Assembly (NCBI RefSeq): GCF_002432125.1
Contig: NZ_DJFS01000089.1
Location: 1 to 10,059 of the forward strand
Length of the DNA stretch: 10,059 nucleotides
Direction: 5' to 3'
From: Brevundimonas sp. UBA5866
GTDB lineage: Bacteria > Pseudomonadota > Alphaproteobacteria > Caulobacterales > Caulobacteraceae
The notes beneath the pieces are model-generated. The model ran no database searches and was not told the DNA's origin. It saw nothing but the letters and a program-made list of their open reading frames with translations. Positions 1 through 6,649 of the stretch are shown here, in pieces. A program made the position numbers and the translations under genes. Numbering within the stretch: the stretch's first letter is position 1; each line of letters opens with the position of its first letter.

Positions 1-501
1 GCCTCGAGCAAGCAATACCTTAAGGCCCGCGCGGGCACCCGCCCTCAGGAAAAGGCCGTCGCCGACGCGCAGGTCCAGGGCGCACAGGCCGCCATCGCCG
101 AGACCGAAAGCCTTCAGGCCGAGACGCGGCTGGTGGCCCCGCACGCGGGCGAGATTTCCGAGCGTTTCGCCAATGTGGGCGAGCTGGTCCTGACGGGCGT
201 TCCGGTCTTCACCATCGTCGATACTGCCAATCCGTGGGTCACCCTGACCGTGCGCGAGGACCAGTATTCCGACCTGAAGATCGGTTCGGTCATCCGTGGC
301 GATATCCCCGCGCTGGGCCTGAAGGATGTGCCGTTCAACGTCACCGCCATCAGCCCGCAGGGCAGCTATGCCACCGCCCGCTCGACGCGCCAGTCGCGCG
401 GCTATGATATCCGCAGCTTCGAGGTAAAGGCCAAGCCCGCACAGCCCGTCGAGCGCCTGCGTCCGGGCATGAGCGTGCTGTTCAACTGGTCTGCGCGGTG
501 A
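1..501 (+). CDS. HlyD/EmrA-family periplasmic adaptor (membrane fusion) protein, C-terminal part
   Basis: The reading frame is open from the first base, so the gene begins upstream; 166 codons are present. In order, the visible part has an Ala/Gln/Glu-rich helix (residues 1-42 of the fragment, the descending arm of the alpha-hairpin), a second lipoyl half with LVAPHAGEI and VGELV...GVPVFTIVD (44-74), a beta-barrel (about 77-145) and a closing segment LRPGMSVLFNW (153-163). This order is typical of the membrane fusion proteins of tripartite efflux pumps, which bridge an inner-membrane transporter and a TolC-type channel in the periplasm. The last bases overlap the start of the permease gene by four (GTGA), so the two are almost certainly co-translated and act together. 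The missing N-terminus should hold a membrane anchor and the first lipoyl half. The substrate is unknown. The family call is safe; the subtype is not. Confidence 0.92.
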   Translation, partial: ASSKQYLKARAGTRPQEKAVADAQVQGAQAAIAETESLQAETRLVAPHAGEISERFANVGELVLTGVPVFTIVDTANPWVTLTVREDQYSDLKIGSVIRGDIPALGLKDVPFNVTAISPQGSYATARSTRQSRGYDIRSFEVKAKPAQPVERLRPGMSVLFNWSAR

Positions 502-2777
502 CCACCGGCCCACAGGTTTTCGCCACCCATTTGCGGGCGGAAGTCCGGCGGCTGCTGACACGCCGCTGGGACGCAGTCGTGGCCTTTGCCCTGCCGCTGC
601 TGATCCTAGTCGCGGTGGCCACGATGCTGGGGCCGGGCGTGGCCAAGAACATTCCGGTCGCCGTGGTCGATCAGGCCGACACGGCATTCACCCGCGCCGC
701 CATACGCGAGATGCAGTCCAGCGCCGTTGTGGACGTGGCCTATCGGCCGGCCAGCCTGGATGAGGCTATGGCCCTGATGCGGCGCGGTGAAATCTATTCG
801 GTCGCCCATTTCCCGTCCGAGATGAAACACGGCCTGTTCCGCCACCACACCACCGTCAGCGTCTATTTCAACGGGGCCTTCCAGACGATGGGATCGATGG
901 CCGCGATGCAGCAATCCGCCGCCATCGGTGTGGCCGCCGCTCCCCGACTGGAAGAACGCGCCCGACAGATGGGACTGCCCGCGACACAGCTGACTGCTCC
1001 TGCGGTCCAGGTATCCATTATCGGCAACCCGCAGCTTAGTTTCGAGCTGTTCCTCGGCGCCCTTCTGGCCACGGGAATGCTGCATCTGCTGGCCGCCTGC
1101 TCGGCCTTGATGGCCGTGGGGCGCCTGCTGTTCCGACGCAGTTTCCATCGCACCCGATTGAGCAGCCAAGGGCATTTGTTTGCCGCCCTGACCGGAAGGT
1201 TGTTGCCGCACTGGATGATCTTCACCGCATGGGGAACGGCGTGGATCGTTTGGCTGGCAGGGTTCAGGGGGTGGGACGTGGCTGGATCGATGCCGATGCT
1301 GCTGCTTGGACTGGCCGCGATGATGGCGGTCACTGTCTCCGTGTCGGCCATGTTGGTCGCCGCACTGGCGGATATCGATTTGTCGCTGTCGGTTACAGCT
1401 GTCTATTCGGGCGCGGCCATCGCTTTTTCCAACGCCACCCTGCCCCTTGACCACGGGCCGAAGTTCGCACAGGTCTGGAGCCAGATCCTGCCCTTTACCC
1501 ACTACATACAACTGCAAACGGCGCAGTGGGTGACCGGCGCAGATGTGCGCTCATCGATGTTCGAACTGGCCCTGCTGTGTGCAATGGCCGTTGCCGCCCT
1601 GGCCGTCGCGTGGCTGGCGATGAAGGCGCGCTCCAGACGTCCGGCGACATCGGCACCCCTCACCTATGACCTGCCGGCGAACTCCGTGTCCGGCGCGTTT
1701 GCCGCGACCTTTGCCAAACTGCCCAAGGCCCGTCCGGTCAGCAGCCTGCTCCTGCTGGCCGTGGTTTTGTACGGCTTTTACTATCCGGCGGCCTATTCCG
1801 GTCAGGTGGCCAAGGGCCTGCCCGTCGCCGTGGTCAGCACCGGCACGACGCCCTTCGCGCTCAACCTTGTCTCCCATCTAAGAAGCAGCGAAGGGCTGGA
1901 CGTCGCCACCGTGACCGGATCGGCGAAAGAGGCCGAACAGCTGATGAAGGATGGCGTGGTCGATGGCGTGATCATCCTGCCGGAAAACCTGGGGCGCAGT
2001 CTGGCGCAGGGCGTGCCTGACGGCATCGCCGTATGGCTGAATGGCGGCTATCTGGTGCGTGTGGCCAGCGTCGGAAAGGCCGCGGCCGGTGCGGCGGCGG
2101 CCACCTTCGAAAGCCAGCTGGACGGCCTGCCTGAACTGGCTCGCGTGGCCAAGCTGGCCCCCACCGTCCGACAGGAATCCCTGTTCAATCCGACACAGGG
2201 GTATGGCGATTATGCCGTACCGGCTGTGGTGCTGGTGATCCTTCAACAGACCCTGTTGATGGGAGCCGGGGTGCTGATTGCCATTCGGCGTGAGAGCATG
2301 GCCCGACCGTTGGCTCTGGCAGGGCGGCTGGGTCTATGGCTGGCCCTGATTGTCATCGGAACACTCAGCAGCCTGTTCTATTTCGGTTTTATCTTCTGGA
2401 TCCAGGACTATCCGAGAGCGGGCGATCTGTGGGGTATCCTGCTGTTGTCACCTGTGCTGGCGGCGGCCAGTTCGGCGCTGGGCCTGTGTTTCGGCACCCT
2501 GTTCAACCGGCGTGAGCGCGTGGTTCAGGTTTGGGTCGGCACCTCTGCCCTGCTGTTCTTCCTTGGCGGTGCCGCATGGCCCCATTTCATGATGCCCAAG
2601 CTGCTGGTGTGGGTGGCGCATGTGTTTCCTTCCACCGCTGCGGTTCAGGGTTTCGTGCGCATGAATGCGATGGGGGCCAGCCTGCAGGAGGTGGCCCCGC
2701 AAGCCCTGGTGCTGGTCTTGCTGGCGGTGGTCTATGGGGCGCTGTGGCTGACTTTCGGCGAGCGGCGCACCGCCTGA
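498..2777 (+). CDS. Fused tandem ABC-2 type transporter permease (two permease units in one chain)
   Basis: This 759-residue integral membrane protein consists of two homologous halves. Each has a first helix (about 27-44 and 412-430), a large extracytoplasmic loop and five more helices (about 183-205, 237-254, 264-288, 295-315, 356-376; then 573-595, 610-634, 645-667, 677-695, 735-753). The loops begin with matching motifs, IPVAVVDQADTAF (52-64) and LPVAVVSTGTTPF (441-453). Both carry a later NP motif just before helix two (177-178; 564-565) and a related proline turn (LPFTHYIQ 331-338; FPSTAAVQ 710-717). This is the ABC2_membrane_3-like fold used in drug and polymer export; most permeases of the family carry one such unit and dimerise. 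The GTG start at 498 is chosen because it overlaps the adaptor stop; no clear ribosome binding site is seen, which fits translational coupling. No ATP-binding domain occurs in the protein or elsewhere in the window, so the ATPase is upstream, elsewhere or absent. The residues joining the halves (377-411) are polar and look like a cytoplasmic linker. Confidence 0.88.
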   Translation: MTTGPQVFATHLRAEVRRLLTRRWDAVVAFALPLLILVAVATMLGPGVAKNIPVAVVDQADTAFTRAAIREMQSSAVVDVAYRPASLDEAMALMRRGEIYSVAHFPSEMKHGLFRHHTTVSVYFNGAFQTMGSMAAMQQSAAIGVAAAPRLEERARQMGLPATQLTAPAVQVSIIGNPQLSFELFLGALLATGMLHLLAACSALMAVGRLLFRRSFHRTRLSSQGHLFAALTGRLLPHWMIFTAWGTAWIVWLAGFRGWDVAGSMPMLLLGLAAMMAVTVSVSAMLVAALADIDLSLSVTAVYSGAAIAFSNATLPLDHGPKFAQVWSQILPFTHYIQLQTAQWVTGADVRSSMFELALLCAMAVAALAVAWLAMKARSRRPATSAPLTYDLPANSVSGAFAATFAKLPKARPVSSLLLLAVVLYGFYYPAAYSGQVAKGLPVAVVSTGTTPFALNLVSHLRSSEGLDVATVTGSAKEAEQLMKDGVVDGVIILPENLGRSLAQGVPDGIAVWLNGGYLVRVASVGKAAAGAAAATFESQLDGLPELARVAKLAPTVRQESLFNPTQGYGDYAVPAVVLVILQQTLLMGAGVLIAIRRESMARPLALAGRLGLWLALIVIGTLSSLFYFGFIFWIQDYPRAGDLWGILLLSPVLAAASSALGLCFGTLFNRRERVVQVWVGTSALLFFLGGAAWPHFMMPKLLVWVAHVFPSTAAVQGFVRMNAMGASLQEVAPQALVLVLLAVVYGALWLTFGERRTA

Positions 2778-2786
2778 GGAACAAGA

Positions 2787-2815
2787 AAAGGCCCGATCCA
2801 GTGGATCGGGCCTTT
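2787..2815. terminator. Bidirectional intrinsic terminator between convergent genes
   Basis: A perfect 13-bp inverted repeat (AAAGGCCCGATCC with its complement) with a three-base loop AGT lies in the 41-bp gap between the permease stop and the DUF885 stop. The arms start with A and end with T on both strands, so the transcript of either strand ends its stem in U residues (UUUGGCUUAUUU on plus, UUUUCUUGUU on minus). It should stop both converging transcripts. Confidence 0.9.
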
Positions 2816-2818
2816 GGC

Positions 2819-4603
2819 TTATTTGGCCTTTTCTTCTTCGATATAGGCCCGCATCTGCTCTTCCAGCGTGGTCAGCGGCACGGCCCCCATTGCCAGAATG
2901 CGGTCGTGGAAGGTGCGCTTGTCGAACTTTTGGCCCAGCGCGGCCTCGGCCTCGGCCCGCAGGCGGCGGATGGTGATCTCGCCCAGCTTGTAAGACAGGG
3001 CCTGACCCGGCCACGAGATGTAGCGGTCCACCTCGGTCGCGACCTCGTGCTGCGACAGGGCGGTGTGGCTGGCGAGGTAGTCGATGGCCTGCTGGCGGGT
3101 CCAGCCCTTGGAATGGACGCCGGTGTCGATCACCAGACGCGCGGCGCGCCACATCTCGTAGGACAGGCGACCGAAGTTCTCGTAGGGCGTGCGATAGATG
3201 CCCATCTCCACGCCCAGCCATTCGGTATAGAGGCCCCAGCCCTCGCCATAGCCCGAGAAATAGGTGCTGCGGCGGAAGGCCGGAATACCCTGCTGCTCTG
3301 CCGACAGGGCCGCCTGCATGCTGTGGCCCGGCGCGCATTCGTGCAGGGTCAGGGCGGGGATGTTGTACAGCGGGCGGCTGGGCAGGTCGTAGGTGTTCAT
3401 CTGGCACGAGCCCAGACCGCCGCGCCCCGCCGTATAGAAGGGTGCGAGCGCCTCCGGCACCGGAATGATGGTGTAGGGGCGACGCGGCAGCAGGCCGAAG
3501 TTTTCGGACAGCTTGGCATCCACCCGTTTGGCCACCCATGCCGAGGTCATCAGCAGTTCGTCCGGCGTCTTGGCCACGAACTGGGGGTCGGTGCGCAGGA
3601 AGGTGATGAACTCCTGCAGGGTGCCGTCAAAGTTCGCCTGTTTCATCACATCATGCATTTCGGCAGTAATGCGGGCGACTTCGGACAGGCCGATCTCGTG
3701 GATCTGGTCTGCGGTCAGGTCTGTGGTCGTATATTTGCGGATCTGCTCGCCATAGTACGACGGACCGTTCGGCATGTCATAGGCCGCCAGCGTGGTGCGG
3801 GTCTGCGGCACATATTCGTCGTTGTAGAAGCCGAGAAGCTGGCGATAGGCCGGAATGATCTCTTCGATGATCACCCCGCGGGCATCGGCCCGGATACGCT
3901 CCTGCTCGGCCACGGGGATGGTGGCGGGCATGTTGCGGAACGGCTCGAAGAAGGCGTTGGCCTCTGCCGTGTCGGTGATGAAGCTGCGGATCGAGCTGTC
4001 ACGGCCCTCGGCGGTCACGCGCGGCACGCTGAAGCCGCGGGCAAGGCCCGCGCGCATATTGACCTTATGCTCGTCGAAATAGCGCGGAATGTCGCGCAGG
4101 CGGGCGATGTGGCGATCGAAATCCTCGACCGTACGCAGGCCGCCCGCGCGGTCCAGATAGGTCCAGAAATTACTGTCGCTGTTGAACGGCATCTCCCACT
4201 CGCGGGCGCGGCCATCGATCAGCACATGCTCCAGATTGGTGCGCAGCACCGCCGCGTTGATGCGGTCCTCGTTGGAGAGCTGATCCAGCGCGATGGTGTC
4301 CAGTTCGGCCAGGGCACGCTGGGCGTGATCGATGCGGCGCTGCTGGCTGACCGGATCGACCGACGGCAGGCGGGTACCCGATTTGAAACCGCCGCGACCG
4401 TCCGGCTCCATGCCGCGCTCGCGCTGGCGGAAATCCCAGTCTCCCTCATACAGGGTCTTGAGACGCGCGGCCGCTCCGGCATCCGCCGCCTGTTGCGCAC
4501 CGGCCCAGACCGGCGAGGGCATGGCCACAACGCCCGCCGATACCGCCAGCACCATCGCCGATACGGCCCCCGTCAGGCCTTTGCGACTTGCAGTCATAAC
4601 CAT
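2819..4603 (-). CDS. Secreted DUF885-family protein, probable metallopeptidase
   Basis: This 594-residue protein has an N-terminal signal peptide: basic residues near the start (R7, K8), a hydrophobic run (about 10-28) and a likely cut after VWA at 34. The body is the helical DUF885 domain. Diagnostic motifs are SCQMNTYDLPSRP (399-411), HECAPGH (421-427), GYGEGWGLY (451-459), DTGVHSKGW (493-501) and WPGQALSYKLGE (531-542). In this family the HE-x2-PGH motif and the downstream Glu in GEGW (E454) resemble the zinc-binding residues of gluzincin peptidases, so a periplasmic or exported peptidase is likely; no substrate can be inferred. Length is normal for the family. An AGGGGAG ribosome binding site (4608-4614) lies 4 bases before the ATG at 4603 and 10 before a second ATG at 4597, so either may be used. 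The gene stands alone between two terminators. A long opposite-strand reading frame over it is a shadow. Confidence 0.93.
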   Translation of the reverse strand: MVMTASRKGLTGAVSAMVLAVSAGVVAMPSPVWAGAQQAADAGAAARLKTLYEGDWDFRQRERGMEPDGRGGFKSGTRLPSVDPVSQQRRIDHAQRALAELDTIALDQLSNEDRINAAVLRTNLEHVLIDGRAREWEMPFNSDSNFWTYLDRAGGLRTVEDFDRHIARLRDIPRYFDEHKVNMRAGLARGFSVPRVTAEGRDSSIRSFITDTAEANAFFEPFRNMPATIPVAEQERIRADARGVIIEEIIPAYRQLLGFYNDEYVPQTRTTLAAYDMPNGPSYYGEQIRKYTTTDLTADQIHEIGLSEVARITAEMHDVMKQANFDGTLQEFITFLRTDPQFVAKTPDELLMTSAWVAKRVDAKLSENFGLLPRRPYTIIPVPEALAPFYTAGRGGLGSCQMNTYDLPSRPLYNIPALTLHECAPGHSMQAALSAEQQGIPAFRRSTYFSGYGEGWGLYTEWLGVEMGIYRTPYENFGRLSYEMWRAARLVIDTGVHSKGWTRQQAIDYLASHTALSQHEVATEVDRYISWPGQALSYKLGEITIRRLRAEAEAALGQKFDKRTFHDRILAMGAVPLTTLEEQMRAYIEEEKAK

Positions 4604-4607
4604 CCCG

Positions 4608-4614
4608 CTCCCCT
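4608..4614 (-). promoter_or_regulatory. Ribosome binding site of the DUF885 gene
   Basis: AGGGGAG on the minus strand is a good Shine-Dalgarno match. It is 4 bases from the upstream ATG (4603) and 10 from the ATG two codons later (4597). Neither spacing is ideal, so the start is uncertain by two residues, which does not affect the signal peptide call. The short stretch between here and the hairpin at 4680 must hold the promoter; I see only weak candidate boxes there (for example TGATAA at 4625-4630 on the minus strand). Confidence 0.55.
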
Positions 4615-4679
4615 GAAAACAATGTCTTATCAGTGGCGTGGCAGCGGACGTAATGCAAGCCGATGATCAAAAGACGAAA

Positions 4680-4705
4680 GGGTACCCGGCCTTAGCCGGA
4701 TACCC
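4680..4705 (-). terminator. Intrinsic terminator of the TMEM43-like gene
   Basis: On the minus strand GGGTATCCGGC and GCCGGGTACCC form an 11-bp stem with a TAAG loop, followed by TTTCGTCTTTTG. The sixth pair is G-U in the minus-strand RNA but would be a C-A mismatch on the plus strand, so the hairpin fits minus-strand transcription. It lies 27 bases past the stop of the TMEM43-like gene and ahead of the DUF885 gene. Confidence 0.8.
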
Positions 4706-4732
4706 CTTGCAGATCCTGCGGGTGTGCAGTGA

Positions 4733-5905
4733 TCAGGAAACGGCGGGGGCCGCAGCCGCCTTGTTCTTGCGCAGCCACAGCACACCGGCCACAGCCGCAC
4801 CGGCCACCGCCAGCATGGCGACCGCAACGATCGGTCGGAAGGCCAGCCAGGCCACAGCGATCACCACCAGACTGATGGAGACACCCAGAACACCGGCGAT
4901 CAGGCCTGTGCCCATGCGCACGATGGAGCCGATAAAGGGCACCACGTCGCCCAGCACACCCAGCGGCCCCAGCACCATCGAAAAGCCGATGATCATGACC
5001 ACAAAGCCTACACCGCGCAGTATCCAGCTCATGGTCTGGTTGGCGGCCTTGGCGGCCTGGAACATCTCGCCTGCAGACGCCGTGCCGGTGCGCACCATCA
5101 GAATGCTGCTGCCGGTCTTGGTGAGATAGGCGGTGATCTCATTGCCGGTCTGCGCGCCGACAAGGCTCAACACCGTATTCTGCGGCAGGTAGCGGTAGGT
5201 GATCCGCATATCCCCGACCTGGGGCGCACTGGCGTTCTGGCCCACATACAAGGCGTTCTCCTGAACCGCGACCGGACGGCCAAGCGCGGAGGAGACAGTC
5301 TGGGCCTGTTCGGCCGACGGCAGCAGAGGGGTCTGCGCCGACAGTTGGTTCAGAACCGGAGCCGAGATCCTGAAGCCCCCGACCGTCGCCTGCTCGGCGG
5401 CAAAGACACCGTCTTTCAGGGTCGCGGGCGGATTCTGGTGGCCTGTCGGATTGTTGAAACCGGCGCTGTCCTGCGGGGTGCCCGTCCATTCGGTGGCATA
5501 GGTGTAAGTGGTCACGGTTTCCTGACCGCCGCCCAGTTTGGTGCGGGTTTCGGACTGGCTGCTTTCCACCCATTGGAAATATTCAACCGAGCGCGACAGG
5601 ATCAGACCGTCGGCGGCCACACCCGTCACATCGTCGCGGCGCTGCCCCTCGGCAGAACCCGCCGCCGAGAGATGCACCAGCTTGCCATTGTTGGCTGCAT
5701 CGACACGGTCGGGATTGACGCTGAGCACAGCGGCCGCGCCTTCGTTATTGGTACGGATGGACTGGATCGAGCGACCCTCGTTCCAGAACAGGAGCACGAT
5801 CGCCCCCAGCACAGCGACAAACCCGAACAGAACGCCCTTTACGGCATTGCCCAGCCGCGAGAACCACGACGTCGAGGTCGTCACGCTAACCTGATCATTC
5901 GACAT
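4733..5905 (-). CDS. TMEM43/LUMA-family membrane protein
   Basis: This 390-residue protein has the layout of the TMEM43 family: a short cytoplasmic N-terminus, one helix (21-40) ending in the family-typical WNEGRS (41-46), a large extracytoplasmic domain of about 250 residues, and three closing helices (about 293-313, 330-353, 358-376) with a basic, Ala-rich tail. Within the large domain SVEYFQWVES (106-115), TYTYATEW (133-140) and the MRITYRYLP strand (233-241) are recognisable family features. Eukaryotic TMEM43 is an inner nuclear membrane and ER protein linked to cardiomyopathy; the role of bacterial members is not established, so no function is assigned. The ATG start follows a weak GGGG stretch and gives a complete N-terminus. 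It lies downstream of the small secreted protein gene, with a terminator-like hairpin between, so it may be expressed by read-through or from a weak promoter near 5906-5935. Confidence 0.85.
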   Translation of the reverse strand: MSNDQVSVTTSTSWFSRLGNAVKGVLFGFVAVLGAIVLLFWNEGRSIQSIRTNNEGAAAVLSVNPDRVDAANNGKLVHLSAAGSAEGQRRDDVTGVAADGLILSRSVEYFQWVESSQSETRTKLGGGQETVTTYTYATEWTGTPQDSAGFNNPTGHQNPPATLKDGVFAAEQATVGGFRISAPVLNQLSAQTPLLPSAEQAQTVSSALGRPVAVQENALYVGQNASAPQVGDMRITYRYLPQNTVLSLVGAQTGNEITAYLTKTGSSILMVRTGTASAGEMFQAAKAANQTMSWILRGVGFVVMIIGFSMVLGPLGVLGDVVPFIGSIVRMGTGLIAGVLGVSISLVVIAVAWLAFRPIVAVAMLAVAGAAVAGVLWLRKNKAAAAPAVS

Positions 5906-5935
5906 AGGTTTCAGCCCCAGATTGGAAATAACAGA

Positions 5936-5963
5936 GGCGTCCCGCCAGCCCCGGCAGGACGCC
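5936..5963 (-). terminator. Intrinsic terminator or attenuator after the small secreted protein gene
   Basis: On the minus strand GGCGTCCTGCC and GGCGGGACGCC make an 11-bp stem with a six-base GGGGCT loop, then TCTGTTATTT. One pair is G-U on the minus strand and C-A on the plus strand, again pointing to minus-strand use. It sits 23 bases after the stop of the secreted protein gene and only 30 before the TMEM43-like start, so it probably lowers expression of the second gene relative to the first. Confidence 0.75.
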
Positions 5964-5986
5964 CCGCGTCAAAGACAGTGGACGCC

Positions 5987-6442
5987 TTACGGAGTCTCGG
6001 TGATTTCGAGCGTGGCCGAGGCGGTGTTGCTGCCCAGAACACCGACCCAAATGTCGTAGATGCCGCTCTTCGGGTTCGAGAAACGCACCATAGCGTCGCC
6101 GTCGCCATAGCTGTCGTCATCGCAGTACCAGCGGCCGTCCGGGCCATTGATGATCAGCGTGGTGTCGGCGCTGGACAGGGTGCGGAAAACAAGCGGCAGG
6201 CTGCCTGCCTCATAGTTGACCTCGAAATCCGGCGCGTCGGCGATATTGCCAATGCACGAGCCCGGCAGCTGGGCACCGTTGATATGGCCCCCTGCGGTCA
6301 TGTTGACGCGATAGGGATCGGGGGTGAAGCCGGCGCTGAGGCGAACTTCGCCGAATGTCGCCGTCAGGTGCGCGGACTGGGCCATAGCCGGAGCCGCAAA
6401 AAGAACACCGGCGGCCGCAGCCAACAGGAAGGTCTTTTTCAT
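5987..6442 (-). CDS. Small secreted PPC-like domain protein
   Basis: This 151-residue exported protein starts with a classic Sec signal peptide, MKKTFLLAAAAG, and a likely cut after AMA at residue 21. The reading frame extends 38 codons upstream, but the ATG at 6442 is chosen because it has a GAGGA ribosome binding site 8 bases ahead and gives the signal peptide directly. The mature part is a small beta-rich domain. It has a paired-cysteine pattern (Cys in GSCIGNI and Cys in WYCDDDS), a NGPDGRWYCDDD loop rich in Asp and a C-terminal GIYDIWVGVLG strand. These resemble bacterial pre-peptidase C-terminal (PPC)-type domains, which are often mislabelled as peptidase S1; there is no catalytic triad, so I do not call it a peptidase. 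The Asp-rich turn could bind calcium, but this is inference. It is transcribed divergently from the sensor kinase gene and lies before the TMEM43-like gene. Confidence 0.82.
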   Translation of the reverse strand: MKKTFLLAAAAGVLFAAPAMAQSAHLTATFGEVRLSAGFTPDPYRVNMTAGGHINGAQLPGSCIGNIADAPDFEVNYEAGSLPLVFRTLSSADTTLIINGPDGRWYCDDDSYGDGDAMVRFSNPKSGIYDIWVGVLGSNTASATLEITETP

Positions 6443-6450
6443 ATCCAATG

Positions 6451-6455
6451 TCCTC
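6451..6455 (-). promoter_or_regulatory. Ribosome binding site deciding the start of the small secreted protein
   Basis: GAGGA on the minus strand lies 8 bases before the ATG at 6442. This fixes the start at the signal peptide and rules out the longer in-frame extension to 6556, whose N-terminus would be charged and would bury the signal sequence. Confidence 0.8.
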
Positions 6456-6586
6456 ATCAGGGCGCTCGTAGCGCTTTCCAAGCGGCTCGCCCGGTCCAGC
6501 CCGGTGTTTGCCTGCGTATGGTTGTATTCAATTGCGACCGATGGGTGCAGCACCACGGATATGGGGGGTCGGCTTACTTACAAGCG

Positions 6587-6616
6587 TTGCCGTAGACCTA
6601 TGTTTTGCCATATTCT
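6587..6616 (+). promoter_or_regulatory. Candidate sigma-70-type promoter of the sensor kinase operon
   Basis: TTGCCG (6587-6592) and TATTCT (6611-6616) are separated by 18 bases, which would place transcription start near 6623, about 27 bases before the kinase ATG. It lies in the 207-bp gap between the divergent kinase and secreted protein genes. A short inverted repeat, GCGCT-CGT-AGCGC (6462-6474), lies in the leader of the other gene; I found no convincing promoter for that strand. The match to consensus is moderate and the call is by eye. Confidence 0.35.
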
Positions 6617-6649
6617 CTCGCCGAGTAATGTTTTTCGGGGATAGAGTTC

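Noticed and set aside
606..1517. A 303-codon minus-strand open frame inside the permease gene
   Set aside because: Its product is His/Gln/Gly-rich and without motifs; the plus-strand frame encodes a clear permease.
2448..3539. A 363-codon minus-strand open frame overlapping the permease end and the DUF885 gene
   Set aside because: It is in a different frame from the real DUF885 gene, crosses the terminator, and gives a biased Arg/Gly/Pro-rich sequence with no recognisable domain.
2531..4666. A 711-codon open frame on the plus strand opposite the DUF885 gene
   Set aside because: It is a shadow of GC-rich codons on the other strand: it has a Gly/Arg/His-rich low-sense protein, no family motif, and it runs across the permease end and the strong terminator, whereas the minus-strand frame shows a signal peptide and DUF885 motifs.
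6443..6556. N-terminal extension of the small secreted protein to an upstream ATG
   Set aside because: It would place 38 polar residues ahead of a textbook signal peptide, while the ATG at 6442 has its own ribosome binding site at the right distance.
5345..6595. A 416-codon plus-strand open frame opposite the TMEM43-like and secreted protein genes
   Set aside because: It covers two genes with clear domain features and two hairpins, and its product has no motif or signal; it is a shadow frame.
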